Origin: Flavobacteriales bacterium
GTDB lineage: Bacteria > Bacteroidota > Bacteroidia > Flavobacteriales_F > PHOS-HE28
Direction of reading: 5' to 3'
Assembly: GCA_016700415.1 (NCBI GenBank)
Contig: CP065018.1
Span: 1,178,001 to 1,242,000, forward strand
Length of the DNA stretch: 64,000 nucleotides
A program made the position numbers and the translations under genes. Position 1 is the stretch's first letter. Every line of letters starts with the position of its first letter. Shown here piece by piece: positions 1-9,337 of the stretch. The notes under the pieces are model-generated. The model was not told where the DNA came from, searched no databases, and worked only from the letters and a program-made list of their open reading frames with translations.

Positions 1-455
1 TCGGTATCGCCAGCTACCGCCCGGACATGCTGGTGAACCTGTTCCTGATCGGGCCGGTGAAGCTGAAGTATGTCGGCATCGCCATCCTGGTGCTGGACCT
101 CATCGGCATCCGCGAGGGCGGCAATACGGGCGGGCATGTGGCCCACTTGGGCGGTGCGCTTTACGGCTTCCTCGCCGCGCGGCAATTGGCGAACGGAACG
201 GACTGGTCGGGCGCTTTCGTGGACCGCTTGGACCGGATCCGCTTGTTTTTCGTGCGGAAGAGAGGGCCTCGGATGCGGGTGGAGAAACGTCCGCACCGGC
301 CCAACGGCACCATCACGGACGCGGATTTCAACGCGGCCAAAAAGCAGAAGCAGGAGCGCATCGACGCCATCCTCGACAAGATCTCCCGCTCCGGCTACGA
401 CAGTCTGAGCAAGGCCGAGCGCGACTTCCTTTTCAAGAACGGCAATGACCACTGA
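1..455 (+). CDS. Rhomboid-family intramembrane serine protease, C-terminal part (truncated by window edge)
   Basis: The gene enters from the left edge, so the catalytic serine segment is not visible. The visible 150 residues begin with hydrophobic membrane segments. They contain GGHVAHLGGALYGF, the AHxxGxxxG signature of rhomboid transmembrane helix 6, whose histidine is the catalytic base. A roughly 100-residue basic cytoplasmic tail follows, ending in a short helical segment (YDSLSKAERDFLFK) common at the end of Bacteroidota rhomboids. The family cleaves transmembrane substrates inside the inner membrane; the substrate here is unknown. The stop codon overlaps the start of the next gene by 11 nt, which suggests co-transcription and coupling. 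Family assignment is firm; the specific role is not. Confidence 0.88.
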   Translation, partial: GIASYRPDMLVNLFLIGPVKLKYVGIAILVLDLIGIREGGNTGGHVAHLGGALYGFLAARQLANGTDWSGAFVDRLDRIRLFFVRKRGPRMRVEKRPHRPNGTITDADFNAAKKQKQERIDAILDKISRSGYDSLSKAERDFLFKNGNDH

Positions 456-1593
456 ACCAGCTCCCGGAAAGGGAAAACGCAAGCGGCCTTCGCGATGGCA
501 CCTGCCGATCTGGTGGGCCAACGGGGCGGCTGTGCTGGCACTGCTCCTCTCCTATTTGAGCACCCGGGTGGACCCTGCCGGGTTCTGGCCGCTGGCGCTG
601 TTCGGCATGGTCTACCCGTTCCTGCTGTTGGCCAACCTGCTCTGCATAGGCTGGTGGCTGGTGTTCCGCCGCAAGCGGATCTGGCCCTCGCTGATCGTCA
701 TCCTCATCGGCTGGGGGCATTTGGGGGAATATGTGCAATTGTCCGGTGCCTCCAAGCCCGCCAAGGAAGTCCGCACCCCCTTCACCTTGATGAGCTGGAA
801 CGTGCGCCTCTTCGACCTGTACAACTGGACGCACAACCAGCAGACGCGGGATGAGATGATGGAGCTGATCCGCGTGGAGGACCCGGACATCCTGTGCATG
901 CAGGAGTTCCTGAACGTGGCCCCCGGCAATCCGCTGATGGTAAAGGACACCCTGCTGACGAGCTATCGCTTTACCGCCTGCGCGGACGCGTACACAGTGC
1001 GTGCCCGCGGCGACCTGGACATCGGCATCGCCATCTTCAGCACCTGGCCCATCGTGGCGCAGGGGACCATCCAATTCCCGGACGACCTGAACAACCTGAG
1101 CCTTTGGGCGGACATCGCCGTGGGGCAGGATACGATACGGGTCTACACGGCCCATCTGGCCAGCCTGCGCTTCGGGGACAAGGACTATGATTTCATCCGG
1201 ACGATCGAGCAGGGCGGCGGGAGCGATTCCCTCGCCACCGCTGGCAGCCGCATCCTGGGCCGCATGAAGGATGCCTTCATCCGGCGGTCGGGGGAAGTGT
1301 CCAAGATCCTGGCACACATGGAGAAGAGCCCATGGCCGGTGGTGTATTGCGGGGACCTGAACGACACCCCGATGAGCTACAGCTACCACCAGCTGGTCCG
1401 TTCAGGCCTTTCGGACGCATTCATGGAAGGCGGTCAGGGGTTCGGGCATACTTATATCGGCGCCTTCCCCAGTTTTCGGATCGACCATGTTCTGCACGGG
1501 TCCCGTTTCCGTTCGTGGAACTTCCGGACCTTGCCGGATGAGCTCAGTGACCACCGGGCCATCACCTGTTCACTCGGTCTGACAGGGCCGTAG
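445..1593 (+). CDS. Endonuclease/exonuclease/phosphatase (EEP) family protein with N-terminal membrane helices
   Basis: The 382-residue protein begins with about three hydrophobic helices (roughly residues 20-90) and continues into an EEP domain. Visible EEP motifs are MSWNVRLFD (metal-binding Asn), CMQEF (metal-binding Glu), YTAHLAS, CGDLNDTP near residue 303 and the terminal SDHRAI, whose Asp-His pair is part of the active site. The architecture is that of membrane-anchored EEP proteins of Bacteroidota, whose substrate (nucleic acid, phospholipid or sugar phosphate) cannot be read from the sequence. It overlaps the upstream rhomboid gene and converges with the TraB gene 15 bp downstream. 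Confidence 0.87.
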   Translation: MTTEPAPGKGKRKRPSRWHLPIWWANGAAVLALLLSYLSTRVDPAGFWPLALFGMVYPFLLLANLLCIGWWLVFRRKRIWPSLIVILIGWGHLGEYVQLSGASKPAKEVRTPFTLMSWNVRLFDLYNWTHNQQTRDEMMELIRVEDPDILCMQEFLNVAPGNPLMVKDTLLTSYRFTACADAYTVRARGDLDIGIAIFSTWPIVAQGTIQFPDDLNNLSLWADIAVGQDTIRVYTAHLASLRFGDKDYDFIRTIEQGGGSDSLATAGSRILGRMKDAFIRRSGEVSKILAHMEKSPWPVVYCGDLNDTPMSYSYHQLVRSGLSDAFMEGGQGFGHTYIGAFPSFRIDHVLHGSRFRSWNFRTLPDELSDHRAITCSLGLTGP

Positions 1594-1607
1594 CGCGGGC
1601 CTGTTCC

Positions 1608-2489
1608 TCAAGGAGGCGACCGCGGCAGGACAGCGGGCAGAGGCACGGGATCCACCACGTAGCCCATTCGCTGCAATTGGTCCAGCAGACCTTTGTCCCC
1701 CGGCAAGTGCGCCGCACCCAGCGCGAAGAGGAAGGTGCGCCCGCCCTGCATCAGGCTGTCCACGCGCGCGGCCATCACCTTGTTCCGGTCCGTGAGCAGG
1801 CGGGCACTGAAACTGTCCGGCAGGCCGCCCAACGTGGCGATCTTGGTGAGCCGGTCGAGGTCCTGTGAAGCATAGGCGTCCATCATGTTCTCCATGTCCA
1901 CGCGGTAGAGGTCGTGCTCCACGAGTTCATAGAGCATGTCAGCCTGTTCCTGCAAGGGCAGGTCGTTCACGGCCGCCATCTGCTCTTCGGCCGTCTCGAT
2001 GCCTACGACCTCCTTGCCCATCGCTTTGGCCTTCACTTCCAGATACTGGTCCAGCACCATGGCACTGTCGTCGCGCATCACGGTCTCGCTGAGCATCGCC
2101 ATGAGGAAGAACGGCTTGATGCGCCCGGCCATCATCGCCATGGGGCCGAGTTCCTGCTGCACGGCGTCCTGCACCCGCTTGAGCTTCCGCTTGGTGTAGA
2201 AGTCCGCCAGTTCCTTTCCCTCCGGCAGCATCATGGCCATGGCGAGGTCCATCGAGGCCCCCATGGCCCCGGTCAGGTCCAGTTCACCGGCCACGGCATC
2301 CTGCCCTTCGATGATCCCCAACAATTGAGGCACTTGGCCGAAAGCCCGGGCATCGCGGCTGTGTACCGTTCCCACCACATAGCTGGGGCGGCTCAAGCCT
2401 TGACCGCTGATCTTCCACAGCAGGGCCTTGGGCGGCTGGGGCCAGCCCAGCAAGGGAAGCAGAAAGAGGGAGAGCGAAAAGGAGCGCAC
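1608..2489 (-). CDS. TraB/GumN family protein, secreted
   Basis: The 293-residue protein starts with GTG and a signal-peptide-like stretch (RSFSLSLFLLPLLG). The TraB/GumN signature is seen near the N-terminus (SYVVGTVHSRD, with the GTxH motif) and near the C-terminus (FALGAAHLPG, a second conserved Gly-His element). These are the metal-site-like motifs of the family, whose founding members include TraB/PrgY pheromone-shutdown proteins and GumN. The biochemical activity is thought to be proteolytic but is not established for most members. It is transcribed alone, convergent with the EEP gene. Confidence 0.85.
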   Translation of the reverse strand: MRSFSLSLFLLPLLGWPQPPKALLWKISGQGLSRPSYVVGTVHSRDARAFGQVPQLLGIIEGQDAVAGELDLTGAMGASMDLAMAMMLPEGKELADFYTKRKLKRVQDAVQQELGPMAMMAGRIKPFFLMAMLSETVMRDDSAMVLDQYLEVKAKAMGKEVVGIETAEEQMAAVNDLPLQEQADMLYELVEHDLYRVDMENMMDAYASQDLDRLTKIATLGGLPDSFSARLLTDRNKVMAARVDSLMQGGRTFLFALGAAHLPGDKGLLDQLQRMGYVVDPVPLPAVLPRSPP

Positions 2490-2533
2490 GGCCGAAAGTT
2501 AGGCCGCTGCACTGGATCTTGATCGGCGGGCGG

Positions 2534-2641
2534 CTACAATGGCACGTAGGCCAACATGAGCAACACCGTGGCAAGAACGGCACTGATGAGACCGCCCATG
2601 AAGATCACCTGGCTGCGGTCGATGGAGGGACTTTGCTGCAT
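2534..2641 (-). CDS. Candidate 35-residue single-pass membrane peptide
   Basis: This short open frame encodes a polar N-terminus (MQQSPSIDRSQ) followed by one hydrophobic helix of about 20 residues ending in AYVPL. It lies 44 bp upstream of the TraB/GumN gene on the same strand and could be its leader gene. No ribosome-binding site is obvious, which is normal for this phylum. The hydrophobic profile, ATG start and position support it; the short length means chance cannot be excluded. Confidence 0.35.
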   Translation of the reverse strand: MQQSPSIDRSQVIFMGGLISAVLATVLLMLAYVPL

Positions 2642-3071
2642 TGTATAACGTGTTCGGAACCTATAGACGGAAGACCATTGGCAGGGTTGCCGGGCCAAGG
2701 AAAAATACGGGCATCACAGTAGCAGCCACACCGTCCAGTTATACCATTTCGCATTACAATAACGCCCGAAGTAGCTGGTGGATCCGCAGGTCCTACGGAT
2801 CCGCAAATTCCTGATTCCTAATTTCGACAGACCTCGTCGTCGGTCGGAATTAGGAATCAGCGGATCAGGAATTTGCATCGCTGCCATCACCATTAAAAAA
2901 TCAGTTGCTTCTGTATTGTGAAAAGGTATTAGCCACCGCGGGACTGCTATTCCCTTCGTTGTGGAGCGCACAAAGGCACACGCCGAAAGGCATCGGCAAC
3001 GCGATGCATGCAACTGGCGCACCGGGCGACCCCAGGCTACCGCCCGCGAAGGCTGAACAGCTACCTACTTC
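2642..3071. other. 430-bp intergenic region without a gene
   Basis: No convincing reading frame on either strand. It is AT-richer than its surroundings and contains one long imperfect inverted repeat (2803-2876, listed separately). A 9-nt GGATCCGCA motif occurs twice just before that repeat. Confidence 0.6.
2803..2876. repeat. Long imperfect inverted repeat (hairpin)
   Basis: The left arm (2803-2828) and right arm (2843-2876) are complementary except for an 8-nt insertion in the right arm, which looks like a small internal duplication around CTGAT, and one mismatch. The loop is 14 nt. It lies downstream of the large leucine-rich-repeat gene and could act in 3'-end formation or be a remnant of a small mobile repeat. 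Confidence 0.6.
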
Positions 3072-5591
3072 TCAAGGTCGCTGGATGATGAATGTTGCGT
3101 GCCGGATGCTTCCCTTACTGTCCTCGACAAGAAGGACATAGGAACCGGGTGCAAGTGCCTGCACGTTCAACCTGGCTTGTGATGCACCCACAGAGCGGGA
3201 AAGCACCTCCCTCCCATCAGCGGTCATGCCCCGTACCGTTTTGATCCATCCCTCATCCGTCGTCACGTGCAACACATCGCTCACCGGGTTCGGCCAAAGG
3301 CTCATGTTCACGTCTTCCGGGCCTTGCACCGTAGCCGTGGCATCCACCGTAAAAACCGCTTCATTGGTGATGATCGGGGCGTTGAAGTCGAAGTAGATGT
3401 TTGCGACGTTACCCACGCTCTCGCCCAGCAACAACGAATTCACGGGCTTCATGGAGAACTTCACGAAGCCGTGGCTCCCCAATTCGTCGCTCGTGCTGTC
3501 CGGCAGGTTGATGTTGTTGAACAGCACATGCAGCACACCATGCCGGATGTACCATGAGTTCTCATGGCTGCTGGAAACCAGCTGCATGGAACTCCACTGT
3601 AGGTCCTCGCTCAAGGTGTCGGTGATCAGCACGCGCTCCGCCAGATAGGTGCCCGTGTTCTGGAAACGCACTGTGTAATCCACGCGCTTGCCATCGGTCA
3701 CTTGTTGCGGCGAGAGCAGCCGTGGTTCCACATGCTTGTCGTTCGGGTCGTAGCTGCCCACCACGGTGTCTGTGAAGTTGACGATGTTGTCCGCTGGCGT
3801 CAGGTCCGCCTGGTCCGGAGTGGCGAGGGCCGTATGGTCGATGGCCGTTCCGAGCGGCACGGTCACGGGTGTCAGGAAGGTGACATTCGCCGTCCATGTG
3901 TTTCCCGGATAGAGCGTGCCACTGTTCCATTCGATCACGTTACCGTTCACCGAGCTCGGGGTGTAGCTGCTGCTCTGGTACTGCAGGTCTTGATCGAAGG
4001 TGAACTGCACCAGCGCGTCCGTCGGTTCCGTTCCCGCATTGTGTACGCTGACCCATGCGCTGGAATAGAAGCCGGGGCGCACCACCATGCCCGCCATTTC
4101 CGTCACCAGGTCATAGATCCCCGGCACGTGCTCATAGCCGACATGGTTCAACGAATCCACTTCACCCGTTCCGGTGAATGTCACCGTGTGCGGTGCCGTG
4201 GTGATCGGCTCGTACTGTGATGGAATACCGGTGACGGTGAATGTGCCGGTGTCCAAAGGCAGCACATAGCGGCCATTGATATCGGACCCGGCCATAAAAT
4301 CCCCGGGTTGCGCACTGACGATGCCGTATGAGCGCGGTGCCTCGCCCGTGCCGAAGATGCCGTCGGTATTCGCATCATTGAAAATGATCCCAGTGGCGTA
4401 CGGTGTGAGCAGTTGGCAGGCGCTGTTCGTCAGGTCACAGTAGTTGGGCGCGATACCCAGATTGTCCTGCCCACCGGTAGTGTTCAGGTTCGGCGGGATA
4501 TTCGGCAGGCAGGCCACCCCGCTGTTGTACAATTGGAGCGTTACAAGTGACTGTGGCAATTGGGGCAGGCACTCCAGCGCGGCACAGTTCTTCAACTGCA
4601 ACGTGGTCATTCCGGCAGGGAGTGCAGGCAATTGCGTGAGCGGATTGTCGGAGAGCTTCAAGGTGGTCAGGCCGCTGCCCAATGGACCGATGGTGGTGAA
4701 CAGGCAGCTATCGGCATAAAGTGAGCTCAAACTGCTCGGCATGCTGGGCAACGATGAGAGCGGGTTCTTCCGGATATACAACGTGGTCAGGTTCGGCGGA
4801 AGCGCACCGATGGACGTGAGCTCGTTCTCCATCAGGAACAAATTGGTCAATGACGTGGGCAAGGCCGGTAAGGCTGTGAGGCCGTTCCGTGGGAAATATA
4901 GAATGGACAAGGTGGCCGACAGCGTGGGAAGGTAAGAGAGCCCGACATTATCCGCATACAGGGAGAAGAGGCCCGTGGGCAGGTTCGTCCAGTCCGTTAA
5001 CGGGTTGTTACTGACGGTGAGCTGGCTTACGTTCGGGCATGGGGGGATCTGCGTCAGACCACAGTTGGTCAAAGAGAGCGAGACGACCGAGTTGGGGATC
5101 ACCACGGTCTGTCCGCTCAGGTCAATGTTCTCGAACGTCAATACAACCCCATTAAAATCCGGCACGTTGGTCAATCCGCACGCATCACAGGACAGGTTCA
5201 ACAACCCGGAGGACAACGGGAGAAAGTTCGTGAACAAACCCACATCGATGTTGTCCAGATACATGTTCTGATTCACCCGTGGAGGCCCCGGCCAGATCAC
5301 ATTGATGTTGCTCTGCGAACCGTCATGGATACCCAGGTTGCCGGCCTTCAAGTACTGGATGCCCGTGAGGTCCACCGTGGATCCGTCCGGCAAACTATTG
5401 AAATAGATGCTGATCGCGGTCGGTGGAACCGCGTTCCAGCTCACCGTATCGCAGTAACCGCTCGCGTCCACTATGCCCGGCTTGGCATTGTTCAGCCACG
5501 TGCGCAGGTTCAGGTCCGGAATGAACATCGTCTGGGCGGAGGCTGCTCCGGTGAACAAGACAACCAATGAAACGAGTAGTGCATTTTTCAT
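3072..5591 (-). CDS. Secreted leucine-rich-repeat protein with T9SS type A sorting domain
   Basis: The start chosen is the ATG giving a clear signal peptide (MKNALLVSLVVLFTGAASAQ); the reading frame stays open upstream, but that part is not protein-like. The 839-residue product then has about ten short leucine-rich repeats (for example LPALPAGMTTLQLKNC), a prealbumin/SdrD-B-like insert (GIIFNDANTDGIFGTGEAP), a conserved Bacteroidota domain beginning SYDPNDKHVEP and ending NIYFDFNAPIITNEA, and a C-terminal sorting domain (MSLWPNPVSDVLHV ... GSYVLLVEDSKG). The last is the signal for export through the type IX system and anchoring or release at the cell surface. A role in adhesion or binding is inferred from the repeats only. 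Confidence 0.92.
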   Translation of the reverse strand: MKNALLVSLVVLFTGAASAQTMFIPDLNLRTWLNNAKPGIVDASGYCDTVSWNAVPPTAISIYFNSLPDGSTVDLTGIQYLKAGNLGIHDGSQSNINVIWPGPPRVNQNMYLDNIDVGLFTNFLPLSSGLLNLSCDACGLTNVPDFNGVVLTFENIDLSGQTVVIPNSVVSLSLTNCGLTQIPPCPNVSQLTVSNNPLTDWTNLPTGLFSLYADNVGLSYLPTLSATLSILYFPRNGLTALPALPTSLTNLFLMENELTSIGALPPNLTTLYIRKNPLSSLPSMPSSLSSLYADSCLFTTIGPLGSGLTTLKLSDNPLTQLPALPAGMTTLQLKNCAALECLPQLPQSLVTLQLYNSGVACLPNIPPNLNTTGGQDNLGIAPNYCDLTNSACQLLTPYATGIIFNDANTDGIFGTGEAPRSYGIVSAQPGDFMAGSDINGRYVLPLDTGTFTVTGIPSQYEPITTAPHTVTFTGTGEVDSLNHVGYEHVPGIYDLVTEMAGMVVRPGFYSSAWVSVHNAGTEPTDALVQFTFDQDLQYQSSSYTPSSVNGNVIEWNSGTLYPGNTWTANVTFLTPVTVPLGTAIDHTALATPDQADLTPADNIVNFTDTVVGSYDPNDKHVEPRLLSPQQVTDGKRVDYTVRFQNTGTYLAERVLITDTLSEDLQWSSMQLVSSSHENSWYIRHGVLHVLFNNINLPDSTSDELGSHGFVKFSMKPVNSLLLGESVGNVANIYFDFNAPIITNEAVFTVDATATVQGPEDVNMSLWPNPVSDVLHVTTDEGWIKTVRGMTADGREVLSRSVGASQARLNVQALAPGSYVLLVEDSKGSIRHATFIIQRP

Positions 5592-5811
5592 GTGCATGTA
5601 TATCAAGTGGCTGGTCAAGGTATGGGGGATGGTGCCTTCGTGAATTGAAACGTACCAATTGGATATGTAAAAGACGCATTGAACGCTAAAGGATGCCTGC
5701 TCCGAATTGATGCCGAGGGAATTCGCCATCTTCCGCCAACGGGTACCTTTGCCACCCTTCAAGCTTTTCGCCCTCCGCAGAAGGTCCTGAAGCCGCTCGC
5801 AGAACTGTTTC

Positions 5812-7236
5812 ATGCGCCACACCCGCACCGCCGCTTTCCATACCCTGGGCTGCAAGCTCAATTTCGCTGAGACGAGCACCTTGTCGCGCTCGCTGGAAGA
5901 AGCGGGCTATGCACGGGTGCGCGTAGAGGAAAGGCCGGACGTCTTCGTGCTGAACACGTGCAGCGTTACGGAGAACGCGGACAAGGAATGCCGCCGCCAT
6001 GTCCGCCGCTTCCGGGAGATCAACCCCGAAGCCTTCATCGCCGTGGTGGGCTGCTACGCGCAGTTGAAGCCGGAGGAGATCGTGTCTATCGAAGGCGTGG
6101 ACCTGGTGCTGGGCGCCAATGAAAAATTCGACCTCGCTGCGCACATCGAGGCACGTTACTCGGGGCTGGACCCGGAGTCCCGGCTCCCTACCGCGGTCTT
6201 CTCCCCCATCAAGGACGTGAAGACCTTCATTCCGTCGTACAACGCCAACGATCGCACGCGCACTTTCCTAAAAGTCCAGGACGGCTGCGACTATTTCTGT
6301 TCCTTCTGCACCATCCCCTTGGCGCGTGGAAGAAGCCGCAGCGCCACCATCGCGGAAACGCTTCAGCACGCGAAGGCGATCGCCGCATCCGGCGTGAAGG
6401 AGATCGTGCTCACCGGCGTGAACACCGGAGATTTCGGTCGACAACACGGTGAAAGTTTCATTCAATTGATCGAAGCGCTGGACCGTGTGGAAGGCATCGA
6501 CCGCTTTCGGATCAGCAGCATAGAGCCGAACCTGTGCAGTGATGAGGTGATCGACTTCGTAGCCGGCAGCCAACGCTTCATGCCACACCTGCACATGCCC
6601 TTGCAAAGCGGCAGCGATGCGATCCTGGAGCGCATGCGCCGCCGTTACGACACCGCGCTCTATGCCGACCGTGTGGCGCATATCAAGCGCGTGATGCCGC
6701 ATGCCTGCATCGGCGTGGACGTGATCACCGGTACACCGGGCGAAACGGACGAGGAGTTCCTGAAGACGCACACTTTTCTGCGTTCGATCTCCGCCTGCCC
6801 CGGAGCCTCATCCGGGGTGGACTACCTGCACGTCTTCACCTACAGCGAGCGCGCCAACACCACCGCCGTGCGCATGGTCCGGAATGCTCCGGACGACAGC
6901 ATACCGATGAACATCCGCCGCGAGCGCACCAAGCAACTTCGGATCCTCAGCAGCAAGCTGCAACGTGCGTTCTACGAAAGGCACATCGGGGACACACGCC
7001 CTGTGCTTTTCGAGCACGGCGATGAGCCTGCTGAAAGCCTCGCCACCGAGCAGCTCTTCGGTTACACGGACAACTACATCCGCGTAGCCATACCGTACGA
7101 CCGGAACCTCTTCAATTCCATTGAAACCGTGCAATTGGGCCACATCAACGCCGATGGGCATGTGGACTGCACGATCACCCAGATCGCCACCGAAGCCGAG
7201 CGGCACTGCAACCTGACAACTGCCAACTCCCGATGA
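5812..7236 (+). CDS. mtaB: tRNA t6A37 methylthiotransferase MtaB
   Basis: The 474-residue protein has the layout of a radical-SAM methylthiotransferase. An N-terminal UPF0004 domain carries three iron-sulfur cysteines (C14 in TLGCKLN, C50 in LNTCSVT, C81 in VVGCYAQ). The radical-SAM motif is C159-xxx-C163-xx-C166 (CDYFCSFC). A C-terminal region follows. HTLGCKLNFAE is typical of MtaB rather than MiaB or RimO. It converts t6A to ms2t6A at position 37 of ANN-decoding tRNAs. It is divergent from the leucine-rich-repeat gene with 220 bp between them. The stop codon sits inside a small palindrome (TCCCGAT GAAT ATCGGGA) just before lgt. Confidence 0.93.
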   Translation: MRHTRTAAFHTLGCKLNFAETSTLSRSLEEAGYARVRVEERPDVFVLNTCSVTENADKECRRHVRRFREINPEAFIAVVGCYAQLKPEEIVSIEGVDLVLGANEKFDLAAHIEARYSGLDPESRLPTAVFSPIKDVKTFIPSYNANDRTRTFLKVQDGCDYFCSFCTIPLARGRSRSATIAETLQHAKAIAASGVKEIVLTGVNTGDFGRQHGESFIQLIEALDRVEGIDRFRISSIEPNLCSDEVIDFVAGSQRFMPHLHMPLQSGSDAILERMRRRYDTALYADRVAHIKRVMPHACIGVDVITGTPGETDEEFLKTHTFLRSISACPGASSGVDYLHVFTYSERANTTAVRMVRNAPDDSIPMNIRRERTKQLRILSSKLQRAFYERHIGDTRPVLFEHGDEPAESLATEQLFGYTDNYIRVAIPYDRNLFNSIETVQLGHINADGHVDCTITQIATEAERHCNLTTANSR

Positions 7237-7265
7237 ATATCGGGACAACTGGCAACTGACCCACC

Positions 7266-8462
7266 ATGTACCCTACCCTCTACCACGCCCTCTTCGATCT
7301 CACCGGTCTGGATTGGCCCGTCCTGAAATTCCTGAACAGCTTCGGCTTCTTCGTGGCCTTGGCCTTCATGGGCGCCTACTGGACGCTGGTTCAGGAGCTG
7401 AAGCGCAAAGAGGGCATCGGCCTAATCAAAGCCACCACCCGCACGGTGATGGTGGGCGAAGGCGCGAAGCCCGCCGAACTGGCCATGCAGGGCCTCATGG
7501 GCTTCATCGTAGGCTGGAAAGGGCTATACATTCTGCTGAATACGGCCGAGGTCACTGCGGACCCGCCCGGATTCCTGCTCAGCGGAACAGGCAGTTTTAT
7601 CGGCGGCATCGCCGTGGCGGCGCTCTTCGTCTGGCTGCTCTGGCGCGAGAAGGAAAAGCAACGGCTGAAGGAGCCGAAGAAGGAAACGGTGACCATACAT
7701 CCCGCGCAGCACGGCGGCAACATCACGATCACGGCCGCGCTATGGGGCTTCATCGGCGCCAAAGTCTTCCACTGGATAGAAAGCCCGCGTGACTTCCTGG
7801 ACCTGATCAACACGGGCAACATCCGCGACCTGATCTCCGGCCTCACGATGTACGGCGGCCTCATCGTCGCAGGCATCATGGTGATCCGTTACTTCAAGAA
7901 GAACGGCATGGCCATCCTGCCTTCCATGGATGCTGCCGCACCGGGCTTGATGCTGGCCTATGGCATCGGCAGGCTGGGTTGCCAAGTGGCCGGCGATGGC
8001 GACTGGGGGATCGCGAACACCGCGCCCAAGCCGGGCTGGATCCCACAGTGGCTTTGGAGCTACGACTATCCGAACAACGTGAACGCCGTCCTTGGTGCGC
8101 ACCGTGGCGGCTATGTAGGCGAGCACATGACCAGCGGCACCATCTTTCCGGGCTACGGCACACATCTGGTGCCGGGCGTCTTCCCAACCCCGCTGTATGA
8201 AGTGATCATGTGCCTGCTGCTCTTCGGCGTACTGTGGGGCATCCGCAAACGCATCGCACTGCCCGGCGTGCTCTTCTGCATCTACCTGATCATGAACGGT
8301 GTGGAGCGCTTCCTCATCGAACATATCCGGGTCAATAATTTGTTCATAGGAACTTGGACACAGGCGGAGATCATCAGCCTCGGTCTGGTCATCATCGGCG
8401 TCGGGGGCATCCTCTGGCTCCGCAAACGCAACAGCAATGGACAACCTGAAAGAGCTCACTGA
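7266..8462 (+). CDS. lgt: Prolipoprotein diacylglyceryl transferase
   Basis: A 398-residue polytopic membrane protein with the Lgt signature YGIGRLGCQVAGDGDWG near residue 235, whose arginine and glycines belong to the diacylglyceryl-transfer site, and the C-terminal NGVERFLIEHIRVN segment. It transfers diacylglycerol from phosphatidylglycerol to the lipobox cysteine of prolipoproteins in the inner membrane. It is about 100 residues longer than the E. coli enzyme because of an extra hydrophilic loop and membrane segments in the first half, as is usual in Bacteroidota. It overlaps the next gene by 26 bp. Confidence 0.95.
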   Translation: MYPTLYHALFDLTGLDWPVLKFLNSFGFFVALAFMGAYWTLVQELKRKEGIGLIKATTRTVMVGEGAKPAELAMQGLMGFIVGWKGLYILLNTAEVTADPPGFLLSGTGSFIGGIAVAALFVWLLWREKEKQRLKEPKKETVTIHPAQHGGNITITAALWGFIGAKVFHWIESPRDFLDLINTGNIRDLISGLTMYGGLIVAGIMVIRYFKKNGMAILPSMDAAAPGLMLAYGIGRLGCQVAGDGDWGIANTAPKPGWIPQWLWSYDYPNNVNAVLGAHRGGYVGEHMTSGTIFPGYGTHLVPGVFPTPLYEVIMCLLLFGVLWGIRKRIALPGVLFCIYLIMNGVERFLIEHIRVNNLFIGTWTQAEIISLGLVIIGVGGILWLRKRNSNGQPERAH

Positions 8463-9237
8463 ACGCGTCGCGCTGCTGAGCAAGGAGATCGCGGCCTTCA
8501 TCCGTGCGGAGAGCCCGAGCTTCACCGAGGCCAGCGTGGAGAGCAAGAGCCTGAACAACCTCGTGAGCTACGTGGACAAACAGGCGGAGCAACGCTTCGT
8601 GGACGGCCTGAAGGACCTGTTGCCGGAAGCGGGCTTCATCGCCGAGGAAGGCACGGGGGAGCAGGTTGAAGGCCTCAACTGGGTTATCGATCCACTGGAC
8701 GGCACCACCAACTTCGTTCATGGCGTACCGTGCTACTGCACCAGCGTGGCCTTGATCAAGGACGGTGACATCCAGCTCGGCGTGGTGCTTGAGGTGAACC
8801 GCGATGAATGCTTCGCCGCATACCGCGGTGGCGGCACCACCATGAACGGCAAACCGGTCAAGGTCTCCACCCGTGCGAATTTGCAGGAGAGCCTGTTGGC
8901 CACCGGATTCCCGTATGACGACTTCGGTTTCGAGAGCGAGTACATGGACCTGCTGCGCGAACTGATGCACCGCACGCGCGGCATCCGCCGTTTGGGCAGC
9001 GCCGCCGCCGACCTCGCCTATGTGGCCTGTGGCCGCTTTGAGGCCTTCTATGAGTACGGCCTCAACAGCTGGGACGTCGCGGCCGGCGTGCTCTTGGTCC
9101 GCGAAGCCGGGGGCAAGGTCAGCGGCTTCCATCCCAGCAAGGACCCCGTGTTCGACGAGGAGATCGTCGCCAGCAACAGCGCCATACACGAGGAACTGCT
9201 GGAGGTGATCGAAAAGAATTGGCAACGGCAGGACTAA
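8437..9237 (+). CDS. Inositol monophosphatase family protein
   Basis: The 266-residue protein has the complete metal-dependent phosphatase signature: EEGTGE near residue 69, D85-PLDG-T in WVIDPLDGTTNF, and SWDVAAGVLLVREAGG near residue 211. These place it in the IMPase/SuhB/FBPase superfamily, which hydrolyses inositol-1-phosphate, related sugar phosphates or PAP. The exact substrate is not readable. The start lies within the end of lgt, so the two are probably co-translated. Length and motif spacing are normal. Confidence 0.93.
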   Translation: MDNLKELTERVALLSKEIAAFIRAESPSFTEASVESKSLNNLVSYVDKQAEQRFVDGLKDLLPEAGFIAEEGTGEQVEGLNWVIDPLDGTTNFVHGVPCYCTSVALIKDGDIQLGVVLEVNRDECFAAYRGGGTTMNGKPVKVSTRANLQESLLATGFPYDDFGFESEYMDLLRELMHRTRGIRRLGSAAADLAYVACGRFEAFYEYGLNSWDVAAGVLLVREAGGKVSGFHPSKDPVFDEEIVASNSAIHEELLEVIEKNWQRQD

Positions 9238-9281
9238 GAGAGTGCCTCTTCGCCGCGTCAGTAGTGGGCATTTCGGCCCAA

Positions 9282-9313
9282 TTTGCATTTCGCGTTCCGG
9301 TGTCCTTATCTTG
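9282..9313 (+). promoter_or_regulatory. Candidate Bacteroidota promoter upstream of the small secreted protein
   Basis: A TTTG element at 9282-9285 and TATCTTG at 9307-9313 fit the Bacteroidota TTTG / TAnnTTTG pattern with a 21-nt spacer. The predicted transcript would start about 20 nt before the ATG at 9338. Confidence 0.4.
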
Positions 9314-9337
9314 TGTTGGAATCAACACCACACACCC

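Noticed and set aside
433..1389. Long minus-strand open frame across the EEP gene
   Set aside because: It is the complement of a gene with clear EEP motifs; GC-rich codon use leaves the opposite frame open. Its translation is His/Gln/Pro-rich with no domain. The same reasoning removed many similar antisense frames.
5592..5879. N-terminal extension of the leucine-rich-repeat protein
   Set aside because: It would bury the signal peptide inside the protein and overlap the mtaB start.
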